A model generated the notes under the pieces. The model did not search any database, was not told the DNA's origin, and worked only from the letters and a program-made list of their open reading frames with translations. From an uncultured Bacilli bacterium (GTDB lineage Bacteria > Bacillota_I > Bacilli_A > RF39 > UBA660): a stretch of DNA of 8,972 nt. Both the position numbers and the translations under genes were made by a program. The DNA lies in NCBI GenBank assembly GCA_947630205.1, contig CANRGW010000048.1, positions 1 to 8,972 of the forward strand, given 5' to 3'. Positions 1-5,584 of the stretch are shown here, in pieces (position 1 is the stretch's first letter; each line of letters begins with the position of its first letter).

Positions 1-157
1 CTATTGCATTATCAACTATTTCCCAAACTAAATGGTGCAAACCTTTAACATCTGTTGTACCAATATACATTCCTGGTCTTTTTCTTACGGCTTCCAAACC
101 TTCTAATACTTGAATTGACGATGAGTCATAATTTCCTTCAACTTTTTCTTCTTCCAT
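1..157 (-). CDS. gyrB: DNA gyrase subunit B, N-terminal fragment (cut by window edge)
   Basis: This is the first 52 codons of the ATPase subunit of DNA gyrase, the type II topoisomerase that introduces negative supercoils. The fragment reads SSSIQVLEGLEAVRKRPGMY at residues 12-31, followed by IGTT and then HHLVWEIVDNAI at 41-52, which is the start of the GHKL ATPase fold. By family knowledge Glu46 is the catalytic base and Asn50 the Mg-ATP ligand. The start ATG at 157-155 follows a strong purine-rich ribosome binding site (AAAGGTGGTGG) with a short spacer. The start lies inside the end of recF, a 20-nt overlap, so the two genes are almost certainly co-transcribed and translationally coupled. 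The remainder lies outside the window. Confidence 0.97.
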   Translation of the reverse strand, partial: MEEEKVEGNYDSSSIQVLEGLEAVRKRPGMYIGTTDVKGLHHLVWEIVDNAI

Positions 158-1277
158 TTTTTCCACCACCTTTAACTTTTATCTCACCATTTTTTATTTT
201 AAATATACGTGCATTTTTAACTAATACTTCATCAATATCTTCTATATCAGTTGTTGTTATTATTACTTGTAAATCCATATTCAAAAACTTTATTATTCGA
301 TTTCTTTTCTTGATATCAATTTCCGAAAAAACATCATCCAAAAGAAGAACTGGATATTCACCTTTTATTTTCTTAAAGATCATAAGTTCTACTATTTTAT
401 AAGCAATAACAATTAATCGCTGTTGGCCTTGAGAAGCATAAATCTTGGCATCTTTTCCAGCAATACTAAAAACTAAATCGTCTCTATGTAGTCCAAACAA
501 TGTCATACCTTGCATTAATTCTTTATTGAAATTCTTTTGCCACTTATTTAATAAAATTTCCCGTATTTTCTCTTCTGAATATTCATCAATTCCTAAATTA
601 TGAATATATTCAAGTTTTAACCCGCTAATACCAGAAAGTTTTTTATAAACTCCTTCTAATAATTTATTAACTTCTAAGACATAAAAAAAACGAAAATAAT
701 AAATTTTTAAACTAATAGCAAGTAATTTTTGATTAAGAACATCTAAATATTTCGTATCAGCTAAAGCACTTATATTTAACCTTTTTAAATATTCATTACG
801 CATCTTTAAAACACTATTATATTCATTCATATACTTTAAATAATTATTATAAAGTTCACTTATTTGAATATTTAAAATACTTCGACGAATACTAGGAGAA
901 CCTTTAATTATTTCTATATCATTAGGTAAAAAAGCCGTTACACAAAAATTAGAAATATAATCAGATATCTTTTTTACTTGCGATTTATTAATATAAACTT
1001 TCTTATCAAACTTCGAAATATCAACTTGATACCATTTAGTATAATCACTATATGATACTTCTCCAATTATCCTAGCATTACTCTTATCCATTTTTATTAA
1101 ATCAAAATCATTACCATAACGATTGGATTTTGAGAGCGAAAGTACATATATTGCCTCTAAAATATTTGTCTTTCCAACGCCATTGTCTCCTATAAAGATA
1201 TTTATTCCTTCATTTAGTTCCAAATTAATATCTTCATAATTACGAAAATTAAGTAACTTCAAATTCTTTAATTTCAT
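138..1277 (-). CDS. recF: DNA replication and repair protein RecF
   Basis: RecF is an SMC-like ATPase that, with RecO and RecR, loads RecA onto single-stranded gaps at stalled forks. The 379-residue product has the usual family length. Visible motifs are Walker A GDNGVGKT at 30-37, the RecF-typical GLHRDD at 262-267, the ABC signature SQGQQR at 282-287, and Walker B with the D-loop region, VLLLDDVFSEID, at 310-321. The start MKLKNLKLLNFRNY matches the family N-terminus. Its ribosome binding site is weak (GGTG, 7 nt upstream of the ATG). The stop codon is TGA, which is evidence that TGA is not Trp here. The end overlaps the gyrB start by 20 nt. A 176-nt gap with its own promoter separates it from comK, so recF-gyrB can be expressed apart from dnaA-dnaN. 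Confidence 0.97.
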   Translation of the reverse strand: MKLKNLKLLNFRNYEDINLELNEGINIFIGDNGVGKTNILEAIYVLSLSKSNRYGNDFDLIKMDKSNARIIGEVSYSDYTKWYQVDISKFDKKVYINKSQVKKISDYISNFCVTAFLPNDIEIIKGSPSIRRSILNIQISELYNNYLKYMNEYNSVLKMRNEYLKRLNISALADTKYLDVLNQKLLAISLKIYYFRFFYVLEVNKLLEGVYKKLSGISGLKLEYIHNLGIDEYSEEKIREILLNKWQKNFNKELMQGMTLFGLHRDDLVFSIAGKDAKIYASQGQQRLIVIAYKIVELMIFKKIKGEYPVLLLDDVFSEIDIKKRNRIIKFLNMDLQVIITTTDIEDIDEVLVKNARIFKIKNGEIKVKGGGKNGRRKS

Positions 1278-1294
1278 AAAACACCATAAAAGTT

Positions 1295-1319
1295 CTAATT
1301 TAACAAATATTTGTATTAG
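1295..1319. repeat. Operator-like palindrome in the recF leader
   Basis: A perfect 12-bp palindrome, ACAAATATTTGT, sits at 1303-1314, flanked by CTAAT (1295-1299) and ATTAG (1315-1319), which also pair with each other. It lies just downstream of the predicted recF transcription start. It could be a repressor site or an RNA hairpin that hides the leader. AT-rich DNA produces such palindromes by chance, so the function is a guess. Confidence 0.35.
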
Positions 1320-1344
1320 ATAATATACCTATACTTGCTCTTTT

Positions 1345-1372
1345 ATTATACCATAAAAATTGGCTAAAACAA
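1345..1372 (-). promoter_or_regulatory. Candidate sigma-A promoter of recF-gyrB (extended -10)
   Basis: On the minus strand a perfect TATAAT (1350-1345) is preceded by TGG, giving the extended -10 form TGnTATAAT. A TTGTTT -35-like hexamer (1372-1367) lies 16 nt upstream. The start of transcription would fall near 1338, giving a leader of about 60 nt. The -35 overlaps a small hairpin (1360-1377). The -10 is convincing and the -35 only moderate. Confidence 0.6.
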
Positions 1373-1377
1373 GCCAA
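1360..1377 (-). terminator. Small hairpin upstream of recF, possible weak terminator
   Basis: TTGGCT (1360-1365) and AGCCAA (1372-1377) form a 6-bp stem with a 6-nt loop. Read on the minus strand, the stem is followed by a short U-rich tail (TTTTTAT). It could finish transcripts coming through comK. It overlaps the recF -35 hexamer, so read-through could interfere with recF initiation. The stem is short and AT-rich, so this is a tentative call. Confidence 0.4.
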
Positions 1378-1400
1378 AATAATATTTTTAGACATTTTTT

Positions 1401-1455
1401 AAGGCATTTTTAATTAAAAATTAGGTAAAGGCATTTAACTTTACTTAAATGCCTT
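1401..1455 (-). terminator. Strong inverted repeat at the comK stop codon, with a third copy of the arm
   Basis: AAGGCATTTAA (1428-1438) and TTAAATGCCTT (1445-1455) are perfect 11-bp inverted arms with a 6-nt loop. The comK stop codon lies partly inside the stem. A third copy of the arm (AAGGCATTT) begins at 1401 and is followed by a 14-bp palindrome, TTTTTAATTAAAAA (1407-1420). In minus-strand RNA two GCCUU-containing arms can therefore compete for one partner. It is probably the comK transcription end, although the U-tract (TAATTTTTAA) starts about 6 nt after the stem, which is not ideal for an intrinsic terminator. Confidence 0.55.
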
Positions 1456-1912
1456 AATCATTTACTCTTTTTTTAATTAAATTCTGTAATCTTGTTGCTC
1501 TTAACAATTGCATTTCAAAAGAACTATATGAAATTTTTAAAACTAAAGTCTTATTATCATCAAAAGTTACTTTTGTATAACCTTTATATGGTTCATATTT
1601 AGAAATATGATTTACAGCAATCCAAGAACACTTTTCATTCATTGTTCCATTAGTTGGAAAGAAAACAATTTCATTACTTTCTTCAATAATGATAGGAAGT
1701 TTATAATTACAACCTAAAATCATTTTCGTTCCTTGAACACGACCTTCTAAACTACTACCATAGTAAGCACAACTTTCTTCCATTACTTCAAAAGTTTTCT
1801 TTGGTATTAAATATTCTTGCCCTTTTTCAATTACCTGGGTTGCTTCATTTTCTAAATTAATAATCGCATAAGTATTCTTGTTAATTTCATAAGAGTCAAT
1901 ATCCTTTTGCAT
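1454..1912 (-). CDS. comK: ComK-family competence transcription factor (short form)
   Basis: ComK is the DNA-binding activator of natural transformation genes in Bacillus. The 152-residue product aligns by eye with remembered B. subtilis ComK in order: SYEIN (7-11), the block CAYYGSSLEGRVQGT (48-62; Bacillus has CRFFGSSYAGRKAGT), PIIIEESNEIVFFPT (73-87), the C-x-W pair at 95-97, and VTFDDNKTLVLKISYSSFE (115-133) followed by RATRLQ (138-143). B. subtilis ComK is 192 residues. About 40 C-terminal residues are absent, the part known there to carry the activation function and the MecA-recognition motif. The start ATG at 1912-1910 is chosen because GGGGGTGA precedes it by 4 nt. An upstream extension to 1951 would lack a ribosome binding site. 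It sits between dnaN and recF, the usual place of yaaA. Homology is well supported, but the cellular role here is inferred. Confidence 0.88.
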   Translation of the reverse strand: MQKDIDSYEINKNTYAIINLENEATQVIEKGQEYLIPKKTFEVMEESCAYYGSSLEGRVQGTKMILGCNYKLPIIIEESNEIVFFPTNGTMNEKCSWIAVNHISKYEPYKGYTKVTFDDNKTLVLKISYSSFEMQLLRATRLQNLIKKRVND

Positions 1913-1929
1913 TTTATCACCCCCAAACC

Positions 1930-1973
1930 AAAATTTAAATTTTATCCACAATTAAAGTGGAAAACTTAAATTT
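1930..1973. promoter_or_regulatory. Pair of AT-box-like repeats upstream of comK (candidate ComK site)
   Basis: Two nearly identical 13-mers, AAAATTTAAATTT (1930-1942) and AAAACTTAAATTT (1961-1973), occur in direct orientation with an 18-bp gap, so their starts are 31 bp (three helical turns) apart. B. subtilis ComK binds paired AT-boxes of form AAAA-N5-TTTT separated by 8, 18 or 31 bp. Each box here has one mismatch (ATTT for TTTT). The pair lies 18-61 nt upstream of the comK start, so bound ComK could autoregulate. The near box may be too close to the start for activation and would fit repression better. AT-richness raises the chance of coincidence. Confidence 0.4.
1942..1964. promoter_or_regulatory. 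Inverted DnaA-box pair in the comK leader or promoter
   Basis: A perfect DnaA box, TTATCCACA (1942-1950, plus), faces a variant, AGTGGAAAA (1956-1964, minus). The arrangement resembles the inverted pairs in the dnaA flanks. It begins 30 nt upstream of the comK start codon, inside the AT-box pair. DnaA bound here could regulate comK. Confidence 0.65.
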
Positions 1974-1996
1974 GCTGGGTAGAATAACATCTTTAC

Positions 1997-2026
1997 TTGT
2001 CGAAATTTGTTGAATTTTGTCGAACA
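1997..2026. promoter_or_regulatory. Three 10-bp-phased repeats matching the Spo0A box
   Basis: TTGTCGAA (1997-2004), TTGTTGAA (2007-2014) and TTGTCGAA (2017-2024) recur at an exact 10-bp period, one helical turn, in the dnaN-comK gap. The outer units match the Spo0A box core TGNCGAA, and the middle one has one mismatch. Tandem 10-bp-spaced 0A boxes are a known Spo0A binding arrangement, and Spo0A~P is known to bind the B. subtilis comK promoter. No spo0A gene is in this window, so another regulator with a similar site is possible. Confidence 0.5.
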
Positions 2027-2054
2027 AAAGAAAAAAATAAAAAGAAGAGAAAAT

Positions 2055-2082
2055 AAAAAAAGGCTGTTTTTACATACCTTTT
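2055..2082 (-). terminator. Possible weak terminator of dnaN
   Basis: On the minus strand AAAAGG (2082-2077) can pair with CCTTTT (2063-2058) across a 13-nt loop, followed by more T residues and a long pyrimidine-rich stretch down to about 2026. It begins at the dnaN stop codon. The stem has only two G-C pairs and the loop is long, so it would be leaky at best. Confidence 0.35.
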
Positions 2083-3205
2083 AATAAGTTCTAATTGGTA
2101 AAACAAGTTGAATTAAATCATCATTACCTACACCTTTAAAAATAATAGGATTAACTTCGCCAACAAAAGATATTTCACATTGTTCTTTATCTAAGACTTT
2201 TAAGGCTTCCATTACATATCTTGCACTAAAAGATATAGAGATATCATCAATTTTATCTTTTTGAATAGACATTTTTTCTTCGACACGACCTATTTCAGCA
2301 CTTGATGACTTCATTGTTAAAATGTCTCCATTTGTTTCAAGAGTAACGACATTTTTTTCTTTATCACTAGTTAAAATACTAACTCTATCGATGACATTAT
2401 ATAAATCTTCAACATTAACAATTACTTTTAATAAACTATCCTTTGGTAATAAATTAGCCGTATTTGGGAAAGTTCCATTAATTAAACGACTTTGAAATAA
2501 GATATTATCATATTTAAATAAAATTTTATTATTAAAGATATGTAATTCTATATCTTGTTCATCATCTGTAATTAATTTAGAAACTTCAATAATATTTTTA
2601 CTTGGAATAACAATATTATAATCTGTTTCAATATTTTTATTTAATTTAATAATCTTTCTTGCTAAACGATAAGAGTCTGTACAATTACATTCTAAAATAT
2701 CTCCTACTATTTTTAAATTTAAACCCGTAAGTGGTGGTCTTGCTTCATCATTAGAAGCAGCAAAGGCTGTTTGATTAACTAATTCTTTAAATACTTTACC
2801 ATTTATTAAAATAGGTGATTTATTTTCTTCTAAATTAATATTTGGATATTCATTTTTATTAATACCATTTAAATTATATTCACTATTTTCAGTGGAAATA
2901 ATTACTTTAAGTTCATCAAATACTTCTAAATTAATATTTTTATCAGGAAGTTTTCGAACAATATCTAAAATATAACGTCCTTGAATAATAATACTTCCTT
3001 CTTCTTCAATAGTCATATCCTCATCTTGATAAGGAATAAATGACCTTATTGTTATATCATTATCAGAAGCCGTTAAAGTTAATCCTTCTTGTGATAAATC
3101 AAATTTTATTCCTGCTAAAGCCGGTACTAAATTTTTCGTTGATAAGGCTTTAGCAACTTTATTTAAATTTTCTAATAATAAATCTTTTTTAATTTTTATT
3201 TTCAT
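2081..3205 (-). CDS. dnaN: DNA polymerase III beta subunit (sliding clamp)
   Basis: DnaN forms the dimeric ring that holds DNA polymerase III on its template and docks many repair and regulatory proteins. The 374-residue product is close to family length (378 in B. subtilis). It opens with MKIKIKKDLLLENLNKVAKA and then NLVPALAGIKF (25-35), the first of three similar clamp domains of about 125 residues each, and ends in LPIRTY, matching the conserved C-terminal strand of beta clamps. The start at 3205-3203 is chosen because AAGGAGAAG lies just upstream. An in-frame extension to 3226 would swallow this site. It follows dnaA in the same direction across a 297-nt gap with DnaA boxes, the common Bacillota arrangement, and may be read from the dnaA promoter. 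Confidence 0.97.
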   Translation of the reverse strand: MKIKIKKDLLLENLNKVAKALSTKNLVPALAGIKFDLSQEGLTLTASDNDITIRSFIPYQDEDMTIEEEGSIIIQGRYILDIVRKLPDKNINLEVFDELKVIISTENSEYNLNGINKNEYPNINLEENKSPILINGKVFKELVNQTAFAASNDEARPPLTGLNLKIVGDILECNCTDSYRLARKIIKLNKNIETDYNIVIPSKNIIEVSKLITDDEQDIELHIFNNKILFKYDNILFQSRLINGTFPNTANLLPKDSLLKVIVNVEDLYNVIDRVSILTSDKEKNVVTLETNGDILTMKSSSAEIGRVEEKMSIQKDKIDDISISFSARYVMEALKVLDKEQCEISFVGEVNPIIFKGVGNDDLIQLVLPIRTY

Positions 3206-3235
3206 ATTCTTCTCCTTTATAAACAAAACTCTTTT

Positions 3236-3288
3236 ATTTCTTTTTTTATATATATAATAATAATAACGGTGTGGAAAGTGGTGGAAAA
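3236..3288. other. Candidate origin unwinding element with DnaA-trio-like repeats
   Basis: Two DnaA-box variants, TGTGGAAAG (3270-3278) and GGTGGAAAA (3280-3288), abut a short GC step, CGG (3267-3269). Next come four TAA triplets (3255-3266) and an alternating TATATATA and T-rich tract down to about 3236. In the B. subtilis basal unwinding system the order is DnaA boxes, GC-rich spacer, then DnaA-trios (3'-[G/A]A[T/A]-5'), pointing from dnaA to dnaN. The order, direction and distance to the dnaN start all match here. The trios are of the AAT type rather than GAT, so the call rests mainly on layout. Confidence 0.55.
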
Positions 3289-3499
3289 CTCTCTAAATCC
3301 TTATGTAGTATGACTTTCCAACGATTTTTGATTGTGGATAACTTGTGGAAAACCTCTAACTTATCCACAATAACTTTTCTTTTTAACTTTTTTTCTTCCT
3401 CTAATTTTATTGTTAAAATAAATAATTTATAGTTTTCCACATTTTATTGTGGATAACTTTTAAAATTCCTTTATTTTATGCACTTTTTATGGTGGAAAA
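3270..3499. other. oriC: oriC, left part: DnaA-box cluster between dnaA and dnaN
   Basis: Perfect DnaA boxes are at 3333-3341 (minus), 3361-3369 (plus) and 3448-3456 (minus). Near matches are TGTGGAAAG 3270-3278, GGTGGAAAA 3280-3288, TGTGGAAAA 3344-3352, TTTTCCACA 3433-3441, TTATGCACT 3476-3484 and GGTGGAAAA 3491-3499. The boxes at 3433 and 3448 form an inverted pair. A highly AT-rich stretch without boxes (3370-3432) separates two sub-clusters. This corresponds to the dnaA-dnaN half of a bipartite Bacillus-type origin. Confidence 0.9.
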
Positions 3500-3502
3500 C
3501 TT

Positions 3503-4873
3503 TTAAGAAATATTTACTTTAATTTTATCGACAGTTTCTCGGATATTTTTATTACTTTTAATATCACTTTGGATTTTCTCGCAAGAATGCATTACGGTTG
3601 AATGGTCACGTCCTCCAAATTCTAGTCCTATTCGTTGATATGACTCATTTAAAATATCTCGGGCTAAGAACATAGCAATTTGTCGGGGAAAAGCAATACT
3701 AGCACTTCTTTTTTTTCCTTTTAAATCATCGGCTGAAATTTGAAAGAAATCAGCCACAACTTTTTGAATTTTGGAAATATCATTTTTTTCACTAGTTCCT
3801 TTATTAATTGAGTCTTTTAAAGCATCAATTGCTAAAGGTAAAGTAATTGGTGCTCCCCCCATCATCATTGAATAAGCAAGTAATCTATTAATAGCACCCT
3901 CTAATTGTCTTACATCACTTGCCATATTTGAAGCAATATATTCTAAAACTTCTTCCGGAAAATCTTTTTCAATTTTTGAACCAGAAATCTTTTTCTTTAA
4001 GATATTAATCCGAAGTTCTAAATCAGGTGGGTAAATATCAACGGTTAAGCCCCAAGAAAATCTTGTTCTAAGTCTATCTTCTAATAATTTTAAATCATTT
4101 GGTGAACGATCTGATGAGATAATTATTTGTTTTTTATTATCATGTAAGGCTGTAAAAGTATGGAAAAATTCTTGCTGTGTCTGAGTAGCCCCAGCTAAAA
4201 ACTGAATATCATCAATGATTAAAACATCTATATTTCGGTATTTATCTTTAAAATAATCAGCATAATTAAAGTTTTCATTTACTTGATTATTGTCTTTCCG
4301 ACCAATTCCAGAAAAATCAGAAATAAATTGTTCACTTGTAACGTATAAAACTTTTTTATTAGATGTTTCTTGAATATAATTACCAATAGCATGCATCAAA
4401 TGAGTTTTACCAAGACCACTATTACCATATATAAATAAAGGATTGTAAGTTAAACCTGGACTTTCAGCAACTGCAAAAGCCGCTGCATGAGCAAGTTTAT
4501 TACTATTTCCAACAATAAAAGTTTCAAAGGTATAATTAGGTTTTAAATTAGACTCATGTTTGAATTTTTTTATTGTTGATACTTCCTTTTTCTCTTCTTC
4601 GATAACCTTTTCTTGTTCTTTTTCAACATCTTGTTCTAAAATAAAATCTAAATCATAAGTCGTTCCAGTTAAATCTTTTAAAATAGTAATAATTAAATCT
4701 TGATAACTTTCTGATAATCTTTTCTTATGAATATCTAAAGGCACCACAATCGTTGCTTTAGTATTTTCTATTTTAAGCAAAAAAGTTTTACTGAACCAAG
4801 TTGAATAAACCATTGAATTAACACTAGTTTTTACTTTTTCTAAGAACTTATTCCAGAGAAGTTCATTATTCAT
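3503..4873 (-). CDS. dnaA: Chromosomal replication initiator protein DnaA
   Basis: DnaA is the AAA+ ATPase that binds oriC boxes, melts the origin and recruits the replicative helicase. The 456-residue product has all four domains. Domain I starts with LLWNKFLEKV, a charged glutamate/lysine-rich linker spans about 80-108, and the AAA+ domain carries Walker A GNSGLGKT (150-157), Walker B LIIDDIQ (218-224) and the sensor/arginine-finger region EDRLRTRFSWGL (265-276). Domain IV has RQIAMFLARDI (397-407) and GGRDHSTVMHSC (420-431), the box-recognition signature. The start at 4873 is chosen because AAGGAGGTGGGGA lies directly upstream. An in-frame ATG at 4891 would place this site inside the gene. 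DnaA boxes on both sides imply autoregulation. Confidence 0.98.
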   Translation of the reverse strand: MNNELLWNKFLEKVKTSVNSMVYSTWFSKTFLLKIENTKATIVVPLDIHKKRLSESYQDLIITILKDLTGTTYDLDFILEQDVEKEQEKVIEEEKKEVSTIKKFKHESNLKPNYTFETFIVGNSNKLAHAAAFAVAESPGLTYNPLFIYGNSGLGKTHLMHAIGNYIQETSNKKVLYVTSEQFISDFSGIGRKDNNQVNENFNYADYFKDKYRNIDVLIIDDIQFLAGATQTQQEFFHTFTALHDNKKQIIISSDRSPNDLKLLEDRLRTRFSWGLTVDIYPPDLELRINILKKKISGSKIEKDFPEEVLEYIASNMASDVRQLEGAINRLLAYSMMMGGAPITLPLAIDALKDSINKGTSEKNDISKIQKVVADFFQISADDLKGKKRSASIAFPRQIAMFLARDILNESYQRIGLEFGGRDHSTVMHSCEKIQSDIKSNKNIRETVDKIKVNIS

Positions 4874-4903
4874 TCCCCACCTCCTTACCATTTTGGTATT
4901 ATT

Positions 4904-4932
4904 ATTCTACCCTTTAATCTTTTGAAAGTAAA
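4904..4932 (-). promoter_or_regulatory. Candidate dnaA promoter
   Basis: On the minus strand a TTTACT -35 (4932-4927) and a TAGAAT -10 (4909-4904) are separated by exactly 17 nt, giving a leader of about 25 nt before the dnaA start. A second possible -10, a perfect TATAAT (4964-4959), overlaps the TTATACACA DnaA box at 4960-4968. Its -35 is poor. DnaA bound there could control its own gene. Confidence 0.55.
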
Positions 4933-4959
4933 GATTATGAAGTAATTTATCTAAAAAAA

Positions 4960-5269
4960 TTATACACAAAATTGTGGATAAAAGAGAACACATGTTAGTC
5001 ATCTTTGTTTATTTATTTTAATGAAAAATAATTTGGAAAACAAGTATTAGTTGTCAACTAAATTAAGAAAAATTGTTAACCTAGTTTTCCACAATAAAGT
5101 GTGGAAAACCTTGTGGATAAATATTTCCCAAAAAAGTTTTCCACCGAGTTATCCACATAGTTTTCCACATATAAAACCCTTTATTGACAATAAGAGTTTG
5201 AGTTTTCCACAATTTGTGAATTTTGACTTTCCACATAGTTGATAACGTTTTCCACAACACTGTGGAAAA
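4960..5269. other. oriC: oriC, right part: dense DnaA-box cluster upstream of dnaA
   Basis: Perfect boxes are at 4960-4968 (TTATACACA, plus), 4973-4981 (minus), 5112-5120 (minus) and 5149-5157 (plus). One-mismatch boxes, mostly TTTTCCACA, are at 5085-5093, 5161-5169, 5203-5211 and 5248-5256 (plus) and 5100-5108 and 5261-5269 (minus). Weaker ones are TTTTCCACC 5137-5145 and CTTTCCACA 5227-5235. Three inverted pairs with short gaps are visible (4960/4973, 5085/5100, 5248/5261). The T-for-A change at position 3 dominates this cluster. It has no gene and corresponds to the region upstream of dnaA in bipartite Bacillus-type origins. Confidence 0.93.
5047..5061. repeat. Perfect 15-bp operator-like palindrome inside oriC
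   Basis: TTAGTTGTCAACTAA has 7-bp perfect arms around a central T and lies in the box-free space between the two right-hand DnaA-box groups. It does not resemble a DnaA box or the Spo0J/ParB parS site. The shape suits a dimeric regulator, for instance of winged-helix type, but nothing identifies the protein. Confidence 0.35.
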
Positions 5270-5581
5270 CTCGTATTTCCCAAAGATTTTTTCCTTAAAA
5301 ATTTCCTTTTTACTTTACATAAAATTAATTAATAATAATTATATTTTTTAATCCCTAAAAATAAAAAATTAATTTAAGAATTTTTTACTTCCTTGAGCTA
5401 TCCTAAATTTACTAATTAAAAAGTAAAATCGAACCTTAAAATAATCTAATCATTATTATAATAGGACAAAAGAACTTTAAAAATAAATTATCTCATTATT
5501 TACAATTTTACTTTCTTAAAAAATTATGATATTATTTTTACATATTTTATTGGAAGGAGTTTAATTTATTTAAATTAGTAT
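5270..5581. other. AT-rich intergenic stretch, no gene seen
   Basis: Between the last DnaA box and the next gene are about 310 nt with very low GC and stop codons in all frames. There is no DnaA box and no RNA gene I can recognise. A TATAAT at 5457-5462 lacks a good -35. The only useful features are the promoter and leader palindrome near its right end. Confidence 0.6.
5507..5535 (+). promoter_or_regulatory. Candidate promoter of the oriC-side membrane protein gene
   Basis: A TTTACT -35 (5507-5512) is 17 nt from a TATTAT -10 (5530-5535). The -35 hexamer and spacing are the same as for the candidate dnaA promoter. Transcription would start near 5542, leaving a leader of about 40 nt. Confidence 0.5.
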
Positions 5582-5584
5582 ATG
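5552..5584 (+). promoter_or_regulatory. Distant ribosome binding site with an intervening palindrome
   Basis: The strong site GGAAGGAG (5552-5559) is 22 nt from the first possible ATG (5582), much farther than usual. An in-frame TAG at 5576-5578 excludes an earlier start. TAATTTA (5562-5568) and TAAATTA (5571-5577) are perfect inverted arms between them. Folding would shorten the effective distance, so initiation may depend on leader structure. Confidence 0.45.

Noticed and set aside
138..157. Mycoplasma-type code (TGA as Trp)
   Set aside because: recF ends in TGA at the expected family length, reading through would run antiparallel in frame to gyrB coding, and Trp residues elsewhere use TGG.
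55..402. 115-codon plus-strand open frame opposite gyrB and recF
   Set aside because: It is antisense to two well-supported genes, has low-complexity Phe/Leu/Ser-rich content typical of AT-rich shadows, and lacks a ribosome binding site.
1913..1951. Longer comK start reading through the DnaA box
   Set aside because: There is no ribosome binding site for it. GGGGGTGA is well placed for the internal ATG at 1912.
3246..3440. 64-codon minus-strand open frame between dnaA and dnaN
   Set aside because: It runs through the DnaA boxes and the unwinding element, has a lysine-rich composition without motif, and overlaps functional origin DNA.
4874..4891. Earlier dnaA start (MVRRWG extension)
   Set aside because: The extension contains the ribosome binding site AAGGAGGTGG itself, and the downstream MNNELLWN matches the DnaA N-terminus.
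5042..5080. parS site for ParB/Spo0J near the origin
   Set aside because: The palindromes here (TTAGTTGTCAACTAA, GTTAAC) do not resemble the conserved parS sequence with CACGTG-like centre.
5051..5242. 63-codon plus-strand open frame in the right oriC cluster
   Set aside because: Its sequence is produced by repeated DnaA boxes (FPH, SFP, HS repeats), so it is a by-product of the origin.
5085..5269. Repeated TTTTCCACA units resembling a CRISPR or iteron array
   Set aside because: Units are 9 bp, in both orientations with irregular spacing, and match the DnaA box. There are no uniform spacers or cas genes.
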